This document shows, in pieces, positions 7,184 through 16,250 of a stretch of DNA of 64,000 nucleotides. The DNA is from Lachnospiraceae bacterium (GTDB lineage Bacteria > Bacillota > Clostridia > Lachnospirales > Lachnospiraceae), in contig JAFRVD010000048.1 of the NCBI GenBank assembly GCA_017441825.1, positions 1 to 64,000 on the forward strand, written 5' to 3'. Each line of letters opens with the position of its first letter. Position 1 is the first letter of the stretch. The notes below the pieces were generated by a model. It was not told the origin of the DNA. It saw nothing but the letters and a program-made list of their open reading frames with translations, and searched no databases. The position numbers and the translations under genes were made by a program.

Positions 7184-9135
7184 AACGTGAAGACCTCATA
7201 GACGCCATCGGCGGGATCGATATACATATTCTCGAGGAAACCCAGGAGCTTCGTGAGAAGCGCGGAGGAAAAGCGGTCCTGTGGCCGGCTGTTGCGGCGG
7301 GCATCATCTTTTTCCTCGCGGTGGCGATGGTCATTTACATGATCGGGAACAGCGCAACATCGGCGCAGCCGGAGGATGCCGGGACAAACGATACGGAATC
7401 TTTGGAAATCACAGCGGAGGACACGGAAACCGTAGACGTCAAGGCAGAAGACACGGAAGCAGAAGACAGCAAGGCACCTGAAGACACTGATAAAAAAACG
7501 GGCGAAGAGCACGGATCCTCCGATGAAAAGCCTTCCGATCATGCAGTATCCCCCGAAAAAGCAGCGCCTCTTGATGAAAATGATCCGCAGACAACGATCA
7601 TCCGGCTCACTCCGTACGCGGATGCGTCTGACCGTTACGTGCTGTATACGGATGATCATTATCATGTATGCAGGATCGGGTCCCCGTACGGCGGACCGCA
7701 GGCATTCATCATGCTGAAGAATGACGGCAGTAGCTGGCAGACGGCGGCTCACATTACTTCGGAAAAGACGACGATGTCGGACTGCGTGGACGAACTGAAG
7801 GCAGCCGCGGGCGAATTCTGGCAGTATTACAAAACGGTATATCCTGTCACGGAAGAGTGGATCAAAAAGGCAGAAGTGCAGATCCGGGAGAACAACATTG
7901 CCGTCGAATCTGACCCTGCTCAAACGGACTCTGCGGAGACCTTCTCCGAAGAAGAACGACAGCTGCTCCGGGACCACGTCGTCATTTCCTACGATACCCT
8001 GATGACGGAGGCTTTTGTTCCGGACTTTATCGCCTGGGAATTTGCGTACGCGGATCACGGGTATGTGCGGTTCTTAGAGCCCATCTTCGTAATGAAAACG
8101 GCCTGCCCGGAGACGGAGGACCTCGCATTGAACCAACTGATCGAGAAGGACTTCGGATCGCGGAAGGTGGAGTATTACTGCATGAGCGCGCAGGCTGACC
8201 TCAATGGACAGCCGAATGAAAATGTCATGCGGGCAACACCGGGCATCCGGGAATTCTTTGATGAAACGAATCCGGGCTGGGAGTGGGTGAACGGGACCGG
8301 AGACAAAGTCAAAATCGCCTGGAATCCCGTTTTTTCGGTTTCCCTTCCGAACTGCAGTATCGTAGACCACTGCGGCGAAAATGAATCCATAGATGTGGTT
8401 CGATGCAACGGTGAAAAGATCAAAGCAGATCTTGAGATCTTTACCGGCACGGACAGCTATGTTTCCTGTTCGCTGATCATTCTTAGAGACGGCGCGCCGG
8501 CAAGCTACACCATCGACGGAGAAAGCTGTGATTCCTATCACATTTATGTCTCCGGACCTCGGAGGCTCACTGTGGAGATCGAACCGGAGTTTGACCTTCA
8601 TATCGGACGCCTGGAGTTTTTCCTCGTGAATGATCAGCGGAAACCGCATGAGATCATGTGCCGCAATTGGATGTTTGTTGTTGAACAGGATGAGGAGCCT
8701 GTCATGCCGGAGGAGCTTCATGAAACTGTTCATCAGAGAGAAATGGTCCTGGGCGGGTTCAGAGGGAATGCAGTCTGTTCATGGCTCTGGAAAGCGGATG
8801 ACGAGGACCGTGAGAAGACGACTGTCGGTCCATATACAATCTATTACCATCCGGGAGACGATCTGATCCTTGAGGGGGTCTCCGGCGAACCCGGCTATTA
8901 CCGTACCGTCCTGCTTTCCGGCGGAAGATATGCCGGGGTTTATGAAAACGGACAGAAGATCCCCTGGATCGACTGGCAGAGCACTGGAGACGACATGCTT
9001 GAATTCACCTTCTGCCTGAATGAAATGAGAGATGAGGAGGAAGTTGTCGCGATGATTACGACGGATCTCAGCGAAGGAAGAGAACATCAGGCTCAGTTTT
9101 GCGAGTTTCCTTCAAGACTGATTTATGAAGAGTAA
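7180..9135 (+). CDS. Single-pass membrane protein with short cytosolic tail and large outer domain, putative sigma regulator
   Basis: 651 residues, translationally coupled to the sigma gene with GAGGAGGG upstream. Residues 1-30 are cytosolic (EDLIDAIGGIDIHILEE), a short helix often seen in proteins next to clostridial ECF factors. Residues 33-56 are a transmembrane helix. Residues 57-140 are an acidic Thr/Asp/Glu-rich stalk. The remaining 500 residues lie outside and look beta-rich, with pairs of cysteines, but I recognise no family. The cytosolic part is much shorter than a usual anti-sigma domain, so if it holds the sigma factor it must do so with one helix. Role as anti-sigma or sensor is inferred from position only. 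Confidence 0.6.
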   Translation: MKREDLIDAIGGIDIHILEETQELREKRGGKAVLWPAVAAGIIFFLAVAMVIYMIGNSATSAQPEDAGTNDTESLEITAEDTETVDVKAEDTEAEDSKAPEDTDKKTGEEHGSSDEKPSDHAVSPEKAAPLDENDPQTTIIRLTPYADASDRYVLYTDDHYHVCRIGSPYGGPQAFIMLKNDGSSWQTAAHITSEKTTMSDCVDELKAAAGEFWQYYKTVYPVTEEWIKKAEVQIRENNIAVESDPAQTDSAETFSEEERQLLRDHVVISYDTLMTEAFVPDFIAWEFAYADHGYVRFLEPIFVMKTACPETEDLALNQLIEKDFGSRKVEYYCMSAQADLNGQPNENVMRATPGIREFFDETNPGWEWVNGTGDKVKIAWNPVFSVSLPNCSIVDHCGENESIDVVRCNGEKIKADLEIFTGTDSYVSCSLIILRDGAPASYTIDGESCDSYHIYVSGPRRLTVEIEPEFDLHIGRLEFFLVNDQRKPHEIMCRNWMFVVEQDEEPVMPEELHETVHQREMVLGGFRGNAVCSWLWKADDEDREKTTVGPYTIYYHPGDDLILEGVSGEPGYYRTVLLSGGRYAGVYENGQKIPWIDWQSTGDDMLEFTFCLNEMRDEEEVVAMITTDLSEGREHQAQFCEFPSRLIYEE

Positions 9136-9192
9136 CAGGCTGCGGCAGAACCTGAGTTCAGTACGAGGAGAATAAAGAGCGGAGGATCGGAC

Positions 9193-10419
9193 ATGAAATA
9201 CGTCACTTATTACGCACTGGTCATAGGCATCCTATGCCTGCTCCTTTCCGGCTGCAGGGCCGTGGATAAAGACAATGTGTTCGAGATGCCTGAAGAAGAG
9301 CTGGAAGCCATGACAGTCGATCCGGCCGAAGATACGGAGAATGAAGAGGGCATGACCGAAAAAACGCAGGAAGAACCTGAAACGGGTCCGTCTGAAATGC
9401 CATACACTGCCGAACTCACGGCTTTAAGTATTGACCCCGCCTATCCTTACGGGAATATGCAGAAAAACCTGCCGCCCGGAAGTTTCATGGAATACGAGAA
9501 CAGGATCCTCTTCACCCATATCGACGGAAAGCACAGCAGGCCCTGCCTGTATGAGATTGATATGGATACACTTGAGGTCACGCCATTCTGCAAGGACGCG
9601 ACCTGCAGCCATCAGAATCCGAAATGCACGGCTTTAGGCGTGGAGATGAATCTCGAGGTCTATGACGGTAAGGTTTATGCCTTGAAATCCGAGATCGATC
9701 CCCGGAGCGGCGCAAGGACATCGAAGGTCATGCGGCTTTCAGGAGATCACTTTGAATGTATTCTGGAGGGAGATTGTGAGCTCTTCTGGCACGCGGATCA
9801 TCATTTGTATGTTACGACAAGCGACAGATCTCTTCTCGCGTATACAGAAGAAGATATGAGCTCTCCCCAGGTACTTATGGATGAGTATACCTATTTCTGG
9901 AATACGAAATTCGGATCAAAAATATACGGCACCAATGTTGTAAGCGGGGTATACTGTACCGACTTGTCCGATCCGGAGCCGGAATCGAAACAGCTGCCCT
10001 GCCCGGGTGTTACCGGGATCACCGACGGCAGGTATATTTACAGCATCGATCAGGATAATTACCTGTACTGTTCGGACATGAACGGTGAAAATATCGAAAA
10101 GCCCTATGACGTTCCGATCCTTCTTGCCAGCCTGAACTTCGATGACGATTATATCTATTTCCGGTATTTTGGGGACGGGATGTACGGAGAACAGTCTAAT
10201 GAGGTATACAGAGCGCCGAAGACGAACCTTGCCGAGCCGGAGAAGATCGCGGAAGTCTCCGGATATGCCTATACGATCTATACCGTGCCCGGCTATGATA
10301 CGATTTTTGTGCAGACTTATGGCGCCAAGTCTGATCAATGGGGCAATCCGATCCCGGATGTCTGTGCGGTGAAAAAGGACGGTTCCGGGCAGGTGATGCT
10401 CGAGATCCCGGATTTCTGA
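9193..10419 (+). CDS. Surface lipoprotein, probable beta-propeller (DUF5050-like)
   Basis: 408 residues with GCGGAGGA before the start. A lipoprotein signal ends in the lipobox LLSGC, so Cys21 would be lipidated and the protein anchored outside the membrane. An acidic linker (about 25-75) is followed by repeated strands of the kind 'D-G-R-Y-I-Y-S-I-D' and 'D-D-D-Y-I-Y-F-R-Y', typical of six- or seven-bladed propellers with DUF5050-like blades. Two cysteines in CKDATCSHQNPKC are conserved in many clostridial relatives. It lies in the sigma operon before the ABC exporter; it may sense or bind a ligand for that system. No enzymatic residues are evident. Confidence 0.65.
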   Translation: MKYVTYYALVIGILCLLLSGCRAVDKDNVFEMPEEELEAMTVDPAEDTENEEGMTEKTQEEPETGPSEMPYTAELTALSIDPAYPYGNMQKNLPPGSFMEYENRILFTHIDGKHSRPCLYEIDMDTLEVTPFCKDATCSHQNPKCTALGVEMNLEVYDGKVYALKSEIDPRSGARTSKVMRLSGDHFECILEGDCELFWHADHHLYVTTSDRSLLAYTEEDMSSPQVLMDEYTYFWNTKFGSKIYGTNVVSGVYCTDLSDPEPESKQLPCPGVTGITDGRYIYSIDQDNYLYCSDMNGENIEKPYDVPILLASLNFDDDYIYFRYFGDGMYGEQSNEVYRAPKTNLAEPEKIAEVSGYAYTIYTVPGYDTIFVQTYGAKSDQWGNPIPDVCAVKKDGSGQVMLEIPDF

Positions 10420-10431
10420 GGAAGTGAAAGA

Positions 10432-10463
10432 ATGCGATCCGAGGAATGCCGAGCATTCCGCAT
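10432..10463 (+). repeat. Hairpin between the lipoprotein and ABC ATPase genes
   Basis: GGAATGC (10443-10449) pairs with GCATTCC (10453-10459) around a 3-base loop, and ATGC/GCAT can extend it over a bulge. There is no T run behind it, so it is more likely a processing or stability element than a terminator. Confidence 0.4.
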
Positions 10464-10513
10464 GAGGAGTGTTGAAAAGATCCCCTGTTTTTATGAAAGA
10501 GAGGAACTCTTGC

Positions 10514-11395
10514 ATGAACCTTTCCGTAAAGAACCTTACGAAAAAATACGGCAGTAAAACGGCATTAGATCAGGTGTCTTTCTCTCTGGATCCGGGGATC
10601 TACGGCCTCCTCGGGCCGAACGGCGCGGGAAAGTCCACGATGATCAACATGATCGCAGGGATTCTAAGGCCGACCGCTGGCGAGATCCTATGGGACGGGG
10701 AGGAGATCCGGGAACTGGACAGGAAGTATCGGGAGATCCTGGGCTTTCAGCCGCAGCAGCCGGGTCTTTACAGAGACTTCCGGGCGAAGGAATTCTTACG
10801 TTATATGTCCGCAGTAAAGGGACTCAGGCAGACACGGAAGGAAATGGATAAAAACATTGACCGCGTGCTGGACCTGGTGAACCTGAGAAAGGATGCCGGG
10901 TCAATGATCGGCGCGTTTTCCGGCGGGATGAAGCAGAGGCTTTCGATCGCCCAGGCGCTTCTCAATGACCCGAAGCTGCTTCTTTTGGATGAACCGACGG
11001 CGGGGCTGGACCCGAAAGAACGCATCCGGCTTCGGAATACCATTGCCACCATTGCGCTCGATAAGGTCGTGCTGTGGACTACGCATATCGTTTCGGACAT
11101 TGAATACATCGCGAGAGAAATCCTGATCCTGAAGGAAGGAAAGCTCATGCGGTCGTCGGAGCCCGCGGACCTGGTTCAGGAAATGGAAGGCAAAGTTTTT
11201 CTCGTCCCGGTGCGGCCGGAAGACGTGCCGGCATGGGAAGAGAACGCGCTCATCGGCAACGTCCAGAAGCGGGAGCGGGACGTACTGCTGCGCGTGATCA
11301 GTGATGAGTATCCCGGCGGAGAGAATACGGAGCCGGCTCTTGAGGACGTGTATCTCTATTATTTCCGGGAACGGGCGGAGGAAGGCGAAAGATGA
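10514..11395 (+). CDS. ABC transporter ATP-binding protein
   Basis: 293 residues from the ATG at 10514, which has GAGGAA eight bases upstream. It contains the complete nucleotide-binding set: Walker A GPNGAGKST, Q-loop (FQPQQPGLY), signature FSGGMKQRL, Walker B LLLLDEPTAGLDP and the switch histidine in WTTHIVSDIEY. The first 220 residues are the ATPase; the last 70 form a short accessory domain as in drug and bacteriocin exporters. It would energise the two membrane proteins encoded next. Such ATPases act in antibiotic or peptide efflux and in self-protection. Membership of the sigma operon suggests induction by envelope stress. The exported substrate is unknown. Confidence 0.9.
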   Translation: MNLSVKNLTKKYGSKTALDQVSFSLDPGIYGLLGPNGAGKSTMINMIAGILRPTAGEILWDGEEIRELDRKYREILGFQPQQPGLYRDFRAKEFLRYMSAVKGLRQTRKEMDKNIDRVLDLVNLRKDAGSMIGAFSGGMKQRLSIAQALLNDPKLLLLDEPTAGLDPKERIRLRNTIATIALDKVVLWTTHIVSDIEYIAREILILKEGKLMRSSEPADLVQEMEGKVFLVPVRPEDVPAWEENALIGNVQKRERDVLLRVISDEYPGGENTEPALEDVYLYYFRERAEEGER

Positions 11396-11455
11396 ACTTG
11401 ACGCTATCGCCGAAGTGGTTATTTTCCGGAACGGATCAAGTGGAGGGTGAGTGAT

Positions 11456-12631
11456 ATGAGGATTTTCTGGTTTGAACTGAAGAAAGTATGGAAAAACCGC
11501 CTGTGCCTGCCGCTCCTCTTTGTACTTTGTGTAATCACTGTACTATTGCTTCTGGAAGAGGATCCGAAAGGCGCCGCAGGGAGAAGAATGGCGATCTCGT
11601 ATCTTACCGAAGACTATACGTTTTACGCGTCTCTTTCTGACAGTGAAAAGGAGGAATTCCGGCAGGCGATGGTCGAAAAATACGGCGAGGACGTATTTGA
11701 CTCCTATGGGGTCCCGGATGAAGTTTCCCTCAGCCCGCCGGGCTATTTCGGAGAGAATCAGGCGGATTTTAACTTTATCAACGTGGTGACAACACTTACG
11801 AGGTTTCAAAATAAAATTGATGAGATCCGGCGGAGCGTCGTGGAGGCGGCAAAGGCGTTCGGCAGGGACGCGGTCAGAGAAGGAAATGATTACGAGATCC
11901 GGCGGAACCTGGACGTGATCCGCCTTTACCAGAAAGCACGGACGCCCCTGACGAACGAGATCCGGAACTGGAACCGGTTTCTATTCACGCCGTATCCGGT
12001 GCTCCTCGTCCTGTTTGCGGTCTTTTTCCTGTGTTCCGGGATCTTTTCCAAAGAGCGGGATTCCAATGCGGTCATTCTTCTTGCGACCTCTGCAAACGGG
12101 AAAGGTGAGATCGTCGTGGCGAAATACGCGGCTGCGGCGGTCTCTGCTGCGGGTTGTTTCATACTGATCCGAGGAGTCAGCCTGCTGACTGTAGCCCTGA
12201 ACTTCGGGCTTTCCGGCTGGGATCAGCCGGTCTGGGGAATCGAGGAGCTTGCTTACTGTACGCATGACCTGACAGTTGGTCAGTACGTGTTTCTTGCAAT
12301 GGGCTGCGAGTTGGCCGCGGTACTCGTCATCGCCGCTTTGTGTACGTCGGTCTCCGCGCTTTCTAAGAGCAGTGTGATCAGCTTCCTCATCAATGCGTTG
12401 GTCCTGGCGGGTTGTGTCGGCCTGTTTTTTCTGGAGCCCCGAGAGGAACTTCTCAAAGGACCGCTGGCGCTCGCAACACCGCTCCGGTATTTTGAGTCCT
12501 ATTATACGGCGAACGTCCTGACTTATCCGATCCCGTGGATGCCGCTTCACATGATCCTGTGGGGGCTTCTGTGTACGGCCGGGGTGTTTTTCTCGGGACA
12601 GTATTTTTCAAGGGTGCGGGAGAGGATTTAG
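11456..12631 (+). CDS. ABC-2-type permease subunit
   Basis: 391 residues from the ATG at 11456, which follows GGAGGG at ideal spacing; a GTG at 11447 overlaps that site. Hydrophobic segments are at about 16-34, 180-205, 220-250, 285-310, 315-335 and 360-385, with an outer loop of about 145 residues between the first two. This is the layout of ABC-2 permeases such as those of bacitracin- or lantibiotic-type exporters. It pairs with the ATPase just upstream and with the similar permease downstream. Sequence conservation in this family is low; the call rests on topology and context. Confidence 0.75.
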   Translation: MRIFWFELKKVWKNRLCLPLLFVLCVITVLLLLEEDPKGAAGRRMAISYLTEDYTFYASLSDSEKEEFRQAMVEKYGEDVFDSYGVPDEVSLSPPGYFGENQADFNFINVVTTLTRFQNKIDEIRRSVVEAAKAFGRDAVREGNDYEIRRNLDVIRLYQKARTPLTNEIRNWNRFLFTPYPVLLVLFAVFFLCSGIFSKERDSNAVILLATSANGKGEIVVAKYAAAAVSAAGCFILIRGVSLLTVALNFGLSGWDQPVWGIEELAYCTHDLTVGQYVFLAMGCELAAVLVIAALCTSVSALSKSSVISFLINALVLAGCVGLFFLEPREELLKGPLALATPLRYFESYYTANVLTYPIPWMPLHMILWGLLCTAGVFFSGQYFSRVRERI

Positions 12632-12719
12632 AGCTGTGGTTCTATTTTTGCCGGCGCAGGAAAGAATATAGATTCTGCAGTCTGTTTCCTACTGGATAGA
12701 GTGGGTCGGAGGCGCGTTC

Positions 12720-13784
12720 ATGCTGTTCTGTTTTGAACTTAAGAAAATGCTGTTTACCAGGAAGGGGATCTTTGTCCTAGCGATCTGTCTCATCCTGAAA
12801 ACAGCATTTCTTTTTGCTTTTCCGAAGCTCATCGACGAAAGGATCCGGCTGTCCAGAAAGCAGTATGACAAGTATCTTGGTATGGTGCAGGGAGAGAGCT
12901 CGGACGAAAAGAACCGCTTTCTGATCGAGACGTATGAACAGTGCAAAGAGACTTTAGATTCCCGGGACAGGATGCAGGAAGACTACTGCACCGGGAAGAT
13001 CACGGAAAAGGAGTGGCAGGAGTACTGCACGGAATATGATCAGGCAAATCTTCACGAGAATGCGCTGGAGATCCTGCATGAAAAGGCAGAGGCGTTTTCG
13101 TATATGGCGGAAGCGGCGGAACCAACCCTCCCGAAACCCTGGTATATGGATGAATACGGCTGGCAGACAGTTTTTACCCTGCTTCGTTTTCCGGATATTT
13201 TCCTTCTGGTGTTTGTTCTTCTTTCGGCAGTACAGGCCTTTTCTTCCGAAGATGCATCCGGCATGCTGCCGATTCTGATGAGTTCCGCAAAGGGGCGGAG
13301 AGAGCTGTATTTATGCAAGGCTGGGACACTTGCCTTGGTGACTTTTGCTGCAGCTGCTTCGGTCGAAGCACTCGAATTTTTGATATTCCATGTGAGGGGC
13401 TTCCTTGCGGATGGCGGAGTGCCGCTCTATTCCATCAAGCTTTTCAGCAGGACATGGCTGGATCTGACACTCGCTCAAGGGTACCTGATTTGTCTTTTAG
13501 TGCGGTGTGTTGTGCTGACGATGTTCAGCCTCCTGATATTTGGCGTGTCCGTGTGGATCCGCGGCGCCGGGAATCTGATCGTGCTGGCTGTGCTGCTTCT
13601 TGCTGTTCCTTTCCTGTTTCTGACGTCCCGGATCGTGCTGTTCACTTATCCGGTACTCGCGAGCGGGACGGAGATGCTGAAGCTTTCTGCAGAGTCTGAT
13701 ATTCCGGTCAGTGTGCCTGTGATGACGATGAGTCTATGCAGCGTGACGGTGGTATTGTTTGGGCTGGTAAGGTATGAGGAGTAG
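12720..13784 (+). CDS. Second ABC-2-type permease subunit
   Basis: 354 residues. It starts like its neighbour (FELKKMLFTRKGIFVLAICLI against FELKKVWKNRLCLPLLFVLC), showing that the two permeases are paralogues. A first transmembrane helix at about 14-30 is followed by an outer charged loop to about 160 and by five further helices, the segment around residue 190 (GMLPILMSSAKGRRELYLCKAG) matching the ILLATSANGKGEIVVAKY stretch of the first permease. With the ATPase it would form a heterodimeric exporter. It is the last gene of the sigma operon before the repeat-rich spacer. Confidence 0.75.
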   Translation: MLFCFELKKMLFTRKGIFVLAICLILKTAFLFAFPKLIDERIRLSRKQYDKYLGMVQGESSDEKNRFLIETYEQCKETLDSRDRMQEDYCTGKITEKEWQEYCTEYDQANLHENALEILHEKAEAFSYMAEAAEPTLPKPWYMDEYGWQTVFTLLRFPDIFLLVFVLLSAVQAFSSEDASGMLPILMSSAKGRRELYLCKAGTLALVTFAAAASVEALEFLIFHVRGFLADGGVPLYSIKLFSRTWLDLTLAQGYLICLLVRCVVLTMFSLLIFGVSVWIRGAGNLIVLAVLLLAVPFLFLTSRIVLFTYPVLASGTEMLKLSAESDIPVSVPVMTMSLCSVTVVLFGLVRYEE

Positions 13785-13844
13785 TATCTCATGTGACGCA
13801 ATGCTGCTGCCTATTAGGCTGTCATTTCAACCGAAAGATGATGA

Positions 13845-14093
13845 AAAGCTTGTTTTAGCCGCCTTTTACGGCTTTTCTTCCCTTTTTTATCAACCAAAAA
13901 GCTGGCAAGTATAGTATTCGGCCGCCCCGGACTCTTCTATGGAGCCAAAAGGGCGGCCGAAACAAGCTAATTCCCTCCCGCAGGTTGAACGCTACAGGGA
14001 GATGGGCCGCCAGAGGCGGCTGAAACAAGCTAATTCCTCTATGCAGGTTGACTGCGGCGGGGAGATGGGCCGCCAGGGGCGGCCTATCTCCCC
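13845..14093. repeat. Repeat-rich spacer: 63-bp tandem units, an inverted copy and a long hairpin
   Basis: Two 63-base units begin with GGCGGC(C/T)GAAACAAGCTAATTCC at 13952 and 14015 and share GCAGGTTGA and GGGAGATGGGCCGCCAG; a third, partial unit begins at 14078. The reverse complement of the unit start lies at 13845-13863 (AAAGCTTGTTTTAGCCGCC), so the block is flanked by inverted ends. A perfect 16-bp stem with one G-T pair joins 14059-14074 to 14078-14093. A further inverted pair joins 13919-13927 to 13951-13959. No gene is evident in 13785-14117. It resembles a non-coding palindromic repeat or a small MITE-like element. Confidence 0.65.
13857..13896 (+). terminator. Weak terminator after the ABC permease operon
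   Basis: AGCCG (13857-13861) can pair with CGGCT (13869-13873) over a 7-base loop and is followed by a long T-rich run. The stem is short, and the left arm is also part of the inverted repeat described for this spacer. Confidence 0.4.
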
Positions 14094-14117
14094 GGAATGA
14101 ATAAAACCAGCCGCCCC

Positions 14118-15554
14118 TTACTTATTCCTCCGGATCAGCGCCTTATAATAGTCCACCGCACCGGGCAGGCTGTACGTGTCCAGGTATTCGTTGAGGCCGT
14201 GCATGCCCTTCATCTGCGCGGGGCCGTACACGACCGGAGAGAAGCGGATGCAGGCGTCGCATATTTCCTGGAAGAAGCGGGCGTCCGTGCCGCCGGTCAT
14301 GACGTACGGGACGACCGGGAGGCCGGGGAAGACCTCGCGGATCACTTCCTCAACGAGCCCGAAGGCTTCGCTGTGCGCGTCCACGGGCGCGCAGGCCGGA
14401 TACGCGTCGATGACCTCCGCCTGAAGCCCGAACTTTTCCGCGCGGGCACGGACCGCGGCATTGCTTTCATCCACATTCTGGTGCGGAATGTACCGCAGGT
14501 TCAGCGTGAGGGTCGCCTCCTGCGGCAGCACGTTGCAGCCGTCCGAGCCGGTCTGCATGGTCGGCGCGACGGTCGTATGCAGGAGCGCGGCGGCCTGAGA
14601 GGAGATCGACGGCATGAGCTTTTCAAGAAGCGGCTTGAATAGCCACAGGTTCCCGAAAAGGTATCGCATCCAGAAGGGGCCGTACGGCGCCATGTTCTCA
14701 AACATTTCCTTCGCCTGCGTATTCATCCGGGTCTTCATCGGGCTGTGCTTCGTAAGGTCCGTCAGGAATTTCGACAGCAGTACGATGGGCGAATTCTTGG
14801 GCGGGAAGCTCGAGTGGCCGCCGTTTGAGCGGGCGATGATCCGGAGGTTTCCCTGGCCCTTTTCCAGCACGCCGATCATCGCGTAGTTCCCCTTAAGGCC
14901 CGCCATGGGCTCGGTGACGATGGACCCGCCCTCGTCGTTCACGATGAACGGCTGCACGCCCCGCCGCTTCAATTCCCTCACGATCTTCGGCCCGCCTTCG
15001 CCGGCCACTTCCTCCGTGTTTGAGGACGCGAGGTACACGTCCTGCTCCGGAACGAAGCCCTCTTTCAGCAAATCCTCGACCGCCTGGAAAAACGACATCA
15101 CGGAGCACTTCGTATCCGCGCTGCCGCGGCCCCAGATACGGCCATTTTCGATATCGCCGGAGAAGGGCTCGTGCTCCCACGTCCCTTCCGCAGGCACCAC
15201 GTCCTGGTGGCCTAAAAGGACCACCGGCTTATCATGTCTTTTCCCTTTCCAACAGAAGAGGAGCGCCCCGTCGATCTCCGTCTTTTCGAGCTTTTCATGA
15301 ACGAGCGGGAAGAGCTCTGCAAGAAGCTTATGGAACCCTAAAAACTTCTCCCGGCGGATCTCGCCCTTCGCGGAGACCGTCTCGTATTTCACCATTTCCG
15401 AGAGCTTTTTTGCATATTCCTGTTCCCGCTCCGGGTCTTTTTTGGGTGTCCATTCCGAGGTCTTTGCAGGCGTGAGGAGCGTCTTCACAAGCGCCGCAAG
15501 GAGCAGAAGGACCAGCAGTCCAAGAAGCCCCAGCACAATATAAAGCACGATCAT
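14118..15554 (-). CDS. Membrane-anchored M20-family metallopeptidase
   Basis: 478 residues. A transmembrane helix at 2-26 anchors the protein; the rest is an M20 dizinc peptidase with all metal and catalytic segments: LLGHQDVVP (metal His, catalytic Asp), GRGSADTKCS (bridging Asp), NTEEVAGEGG (general-base Glu), NDEGG and SNGGHSSFP in the lid domain, and the late GGTDARFF followed by MHGLNEY. It most resembles the PM20D1/carboxypeptidase-S branch, which hydrolyses or condenses N-acyl amino acids and peptides. Its start overlaps the stop of the membrane protein upstream (ATGA), and the DUF5058 gene comes before that, so the three form one operon. Uptake plus hydrolysis of a peptide or N-acyl amino acid is a plausible joint role but is inferred. 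Confidence 0.85.
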   Translation of the reverse strand: MIVLYIVLGLLGLLVLLLLAALVKTLLTPAKTSEWTPKKDPEREQEYAKKLSEMVKYETVSAKGEIRREKFLGFHKLLAELFPLVHEKLEKTEIDGALLFCWKGKRHDKPVVLLGHQDVVPAEGTWEHEPFSGDIENGRIWGRGSADTKCSVMSFFQAVEDLLKEGFVPEQDVYLASSNTEEVAGEGGPKIVRELKRRGVQPFIVNDEGGSIVTEPMAGLKGNYAMIGVLEKGQGNLRIIARSNGGHSSFPPKNSPIVLLSKFLTDLTKHSPMKTRMNTQAKEMFENMAPYGPFWMRYLFGNLWLFKPLLEKLMPSISSQAAALLHTTVAPTMQTGSDGCNVLPQEATLTLNLRYIPHQNVDESNAAVRARAEKFGLQAEVIDAYPACAPVDAHSEAFGLVEEVIREVFPGLPVVPYVMTGGTDARFFQEICDACIRFSPVVYGPAQMKGMHGLNEYLDTYSLPGAVDYYKALIRRNK

Positions 15555-16240
15555 TTCTGACCCCCTTCCTGCGCCTTTTTCTTCCTAAAGCTCATATAGG
15601 ACAGCGCGATTGCGAGCGCGCCGCTCGGGATCACCATCATGCTGGTGGAGCCGATGAGCGACGGCACCAGCGTAAAGAGGAGTGTCATGACCGCAAGCAC
15701 CACGAGCGCGACCTTTTTGTCCGCCCGGTAATACTTGCACGCCATCGCGCCGAAGAGCGCCGGAACCACGTTCTCGAATGCGGGCTGGAGCGTGGGCGAC
15801 TGCAGCACCGGCTGCAGCGGGATCATGAGGACGACGCCCAGGGCCAGCACAAGGATCGTCACGAGGGACGAGGTGGCGATGGACAGCGTCGATATGATCT
15901 CGTTCTCCGGCGTGCCGCTTTTTACGCCCACAATGTCGCGCGCGTTGATCGCGCACGGGATCTTCATGTTGATCAGGTTGCCGGTGATGAACGCGAGGTA
16001 GCTGCCGCCGGCGCCTAACATCGGCACGTAGATGAGGTATTCGACGATCCCGCTCACGAGGTACACGAGGCCGACGCCTAAGAAAGCCTTCATGGCCGCC
16101 GGGATGTCCGGCATCGCTTTAAGGTAAAGCCCGATCACGAACGGCGCCGCAAGGAGGAGCAGGAGTACCACAGTGGTCAGGATGCGGCCGAAGAAGTGCG
16201 TCCGTTTCAGATAGCTTTCGTATTTTCTGTTTTCTTCCAT
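15551..16240 (-). CDS. Integral membrane protein, partner of DUF5058
   Basis: 229 residues with about five or six transmembrane helices (near 20-38, 48-72, 75-92, 125-145, 155-205). The central stretch LINMKIPCAINARDIVGVKSGTPENEIIST is hydrophilic, conserved-looking and probably a re-entrant or substrate loop. It is preceded by GGAGGGCG at the start and overlaps the peptidase gene. I recall such proteins as constant companions of DUF5058 proteins in Clostridia, sometimes named as mechanosensitive channels without evidence. The likeliest reading is one half of a small two-subunit permease. Function unproven. Confidence 0.55.
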   Translation of the reverse strand: MEENRKYESYLKRTHFFGRILTTVVLLLLLAAPFVIGLYLKAMPDIPAAMKAFLGVGLVYLVSGIVEYLIYVPMLGAGGSYLAFITGNLINMKIPCAINARDIVGVKSGTPENEIISTLSIATSSLVTILVLALGVVLMIPLQPVLQSPTLQPAFENVVPALFGAMACKYYRADKKVALVVLAVMTLLFTLVPSLIGSTSMMVIPSGALAIALSYMSFRKKKAQEGGQK

Positions 16241-16250
16241 AACGCCCTCC

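Noticed and set aside
10443..10459. Terminator between the lipoprotein and ABC genes
   Set aside because: The hairpin has no following T run and the gene order suggests a continuing operon.
13952..14093. Possible CRISPR array
   Set aside because: Only two and a part units occur, the unit is 63 bases with no distinct spacers, and no cas genes are near.
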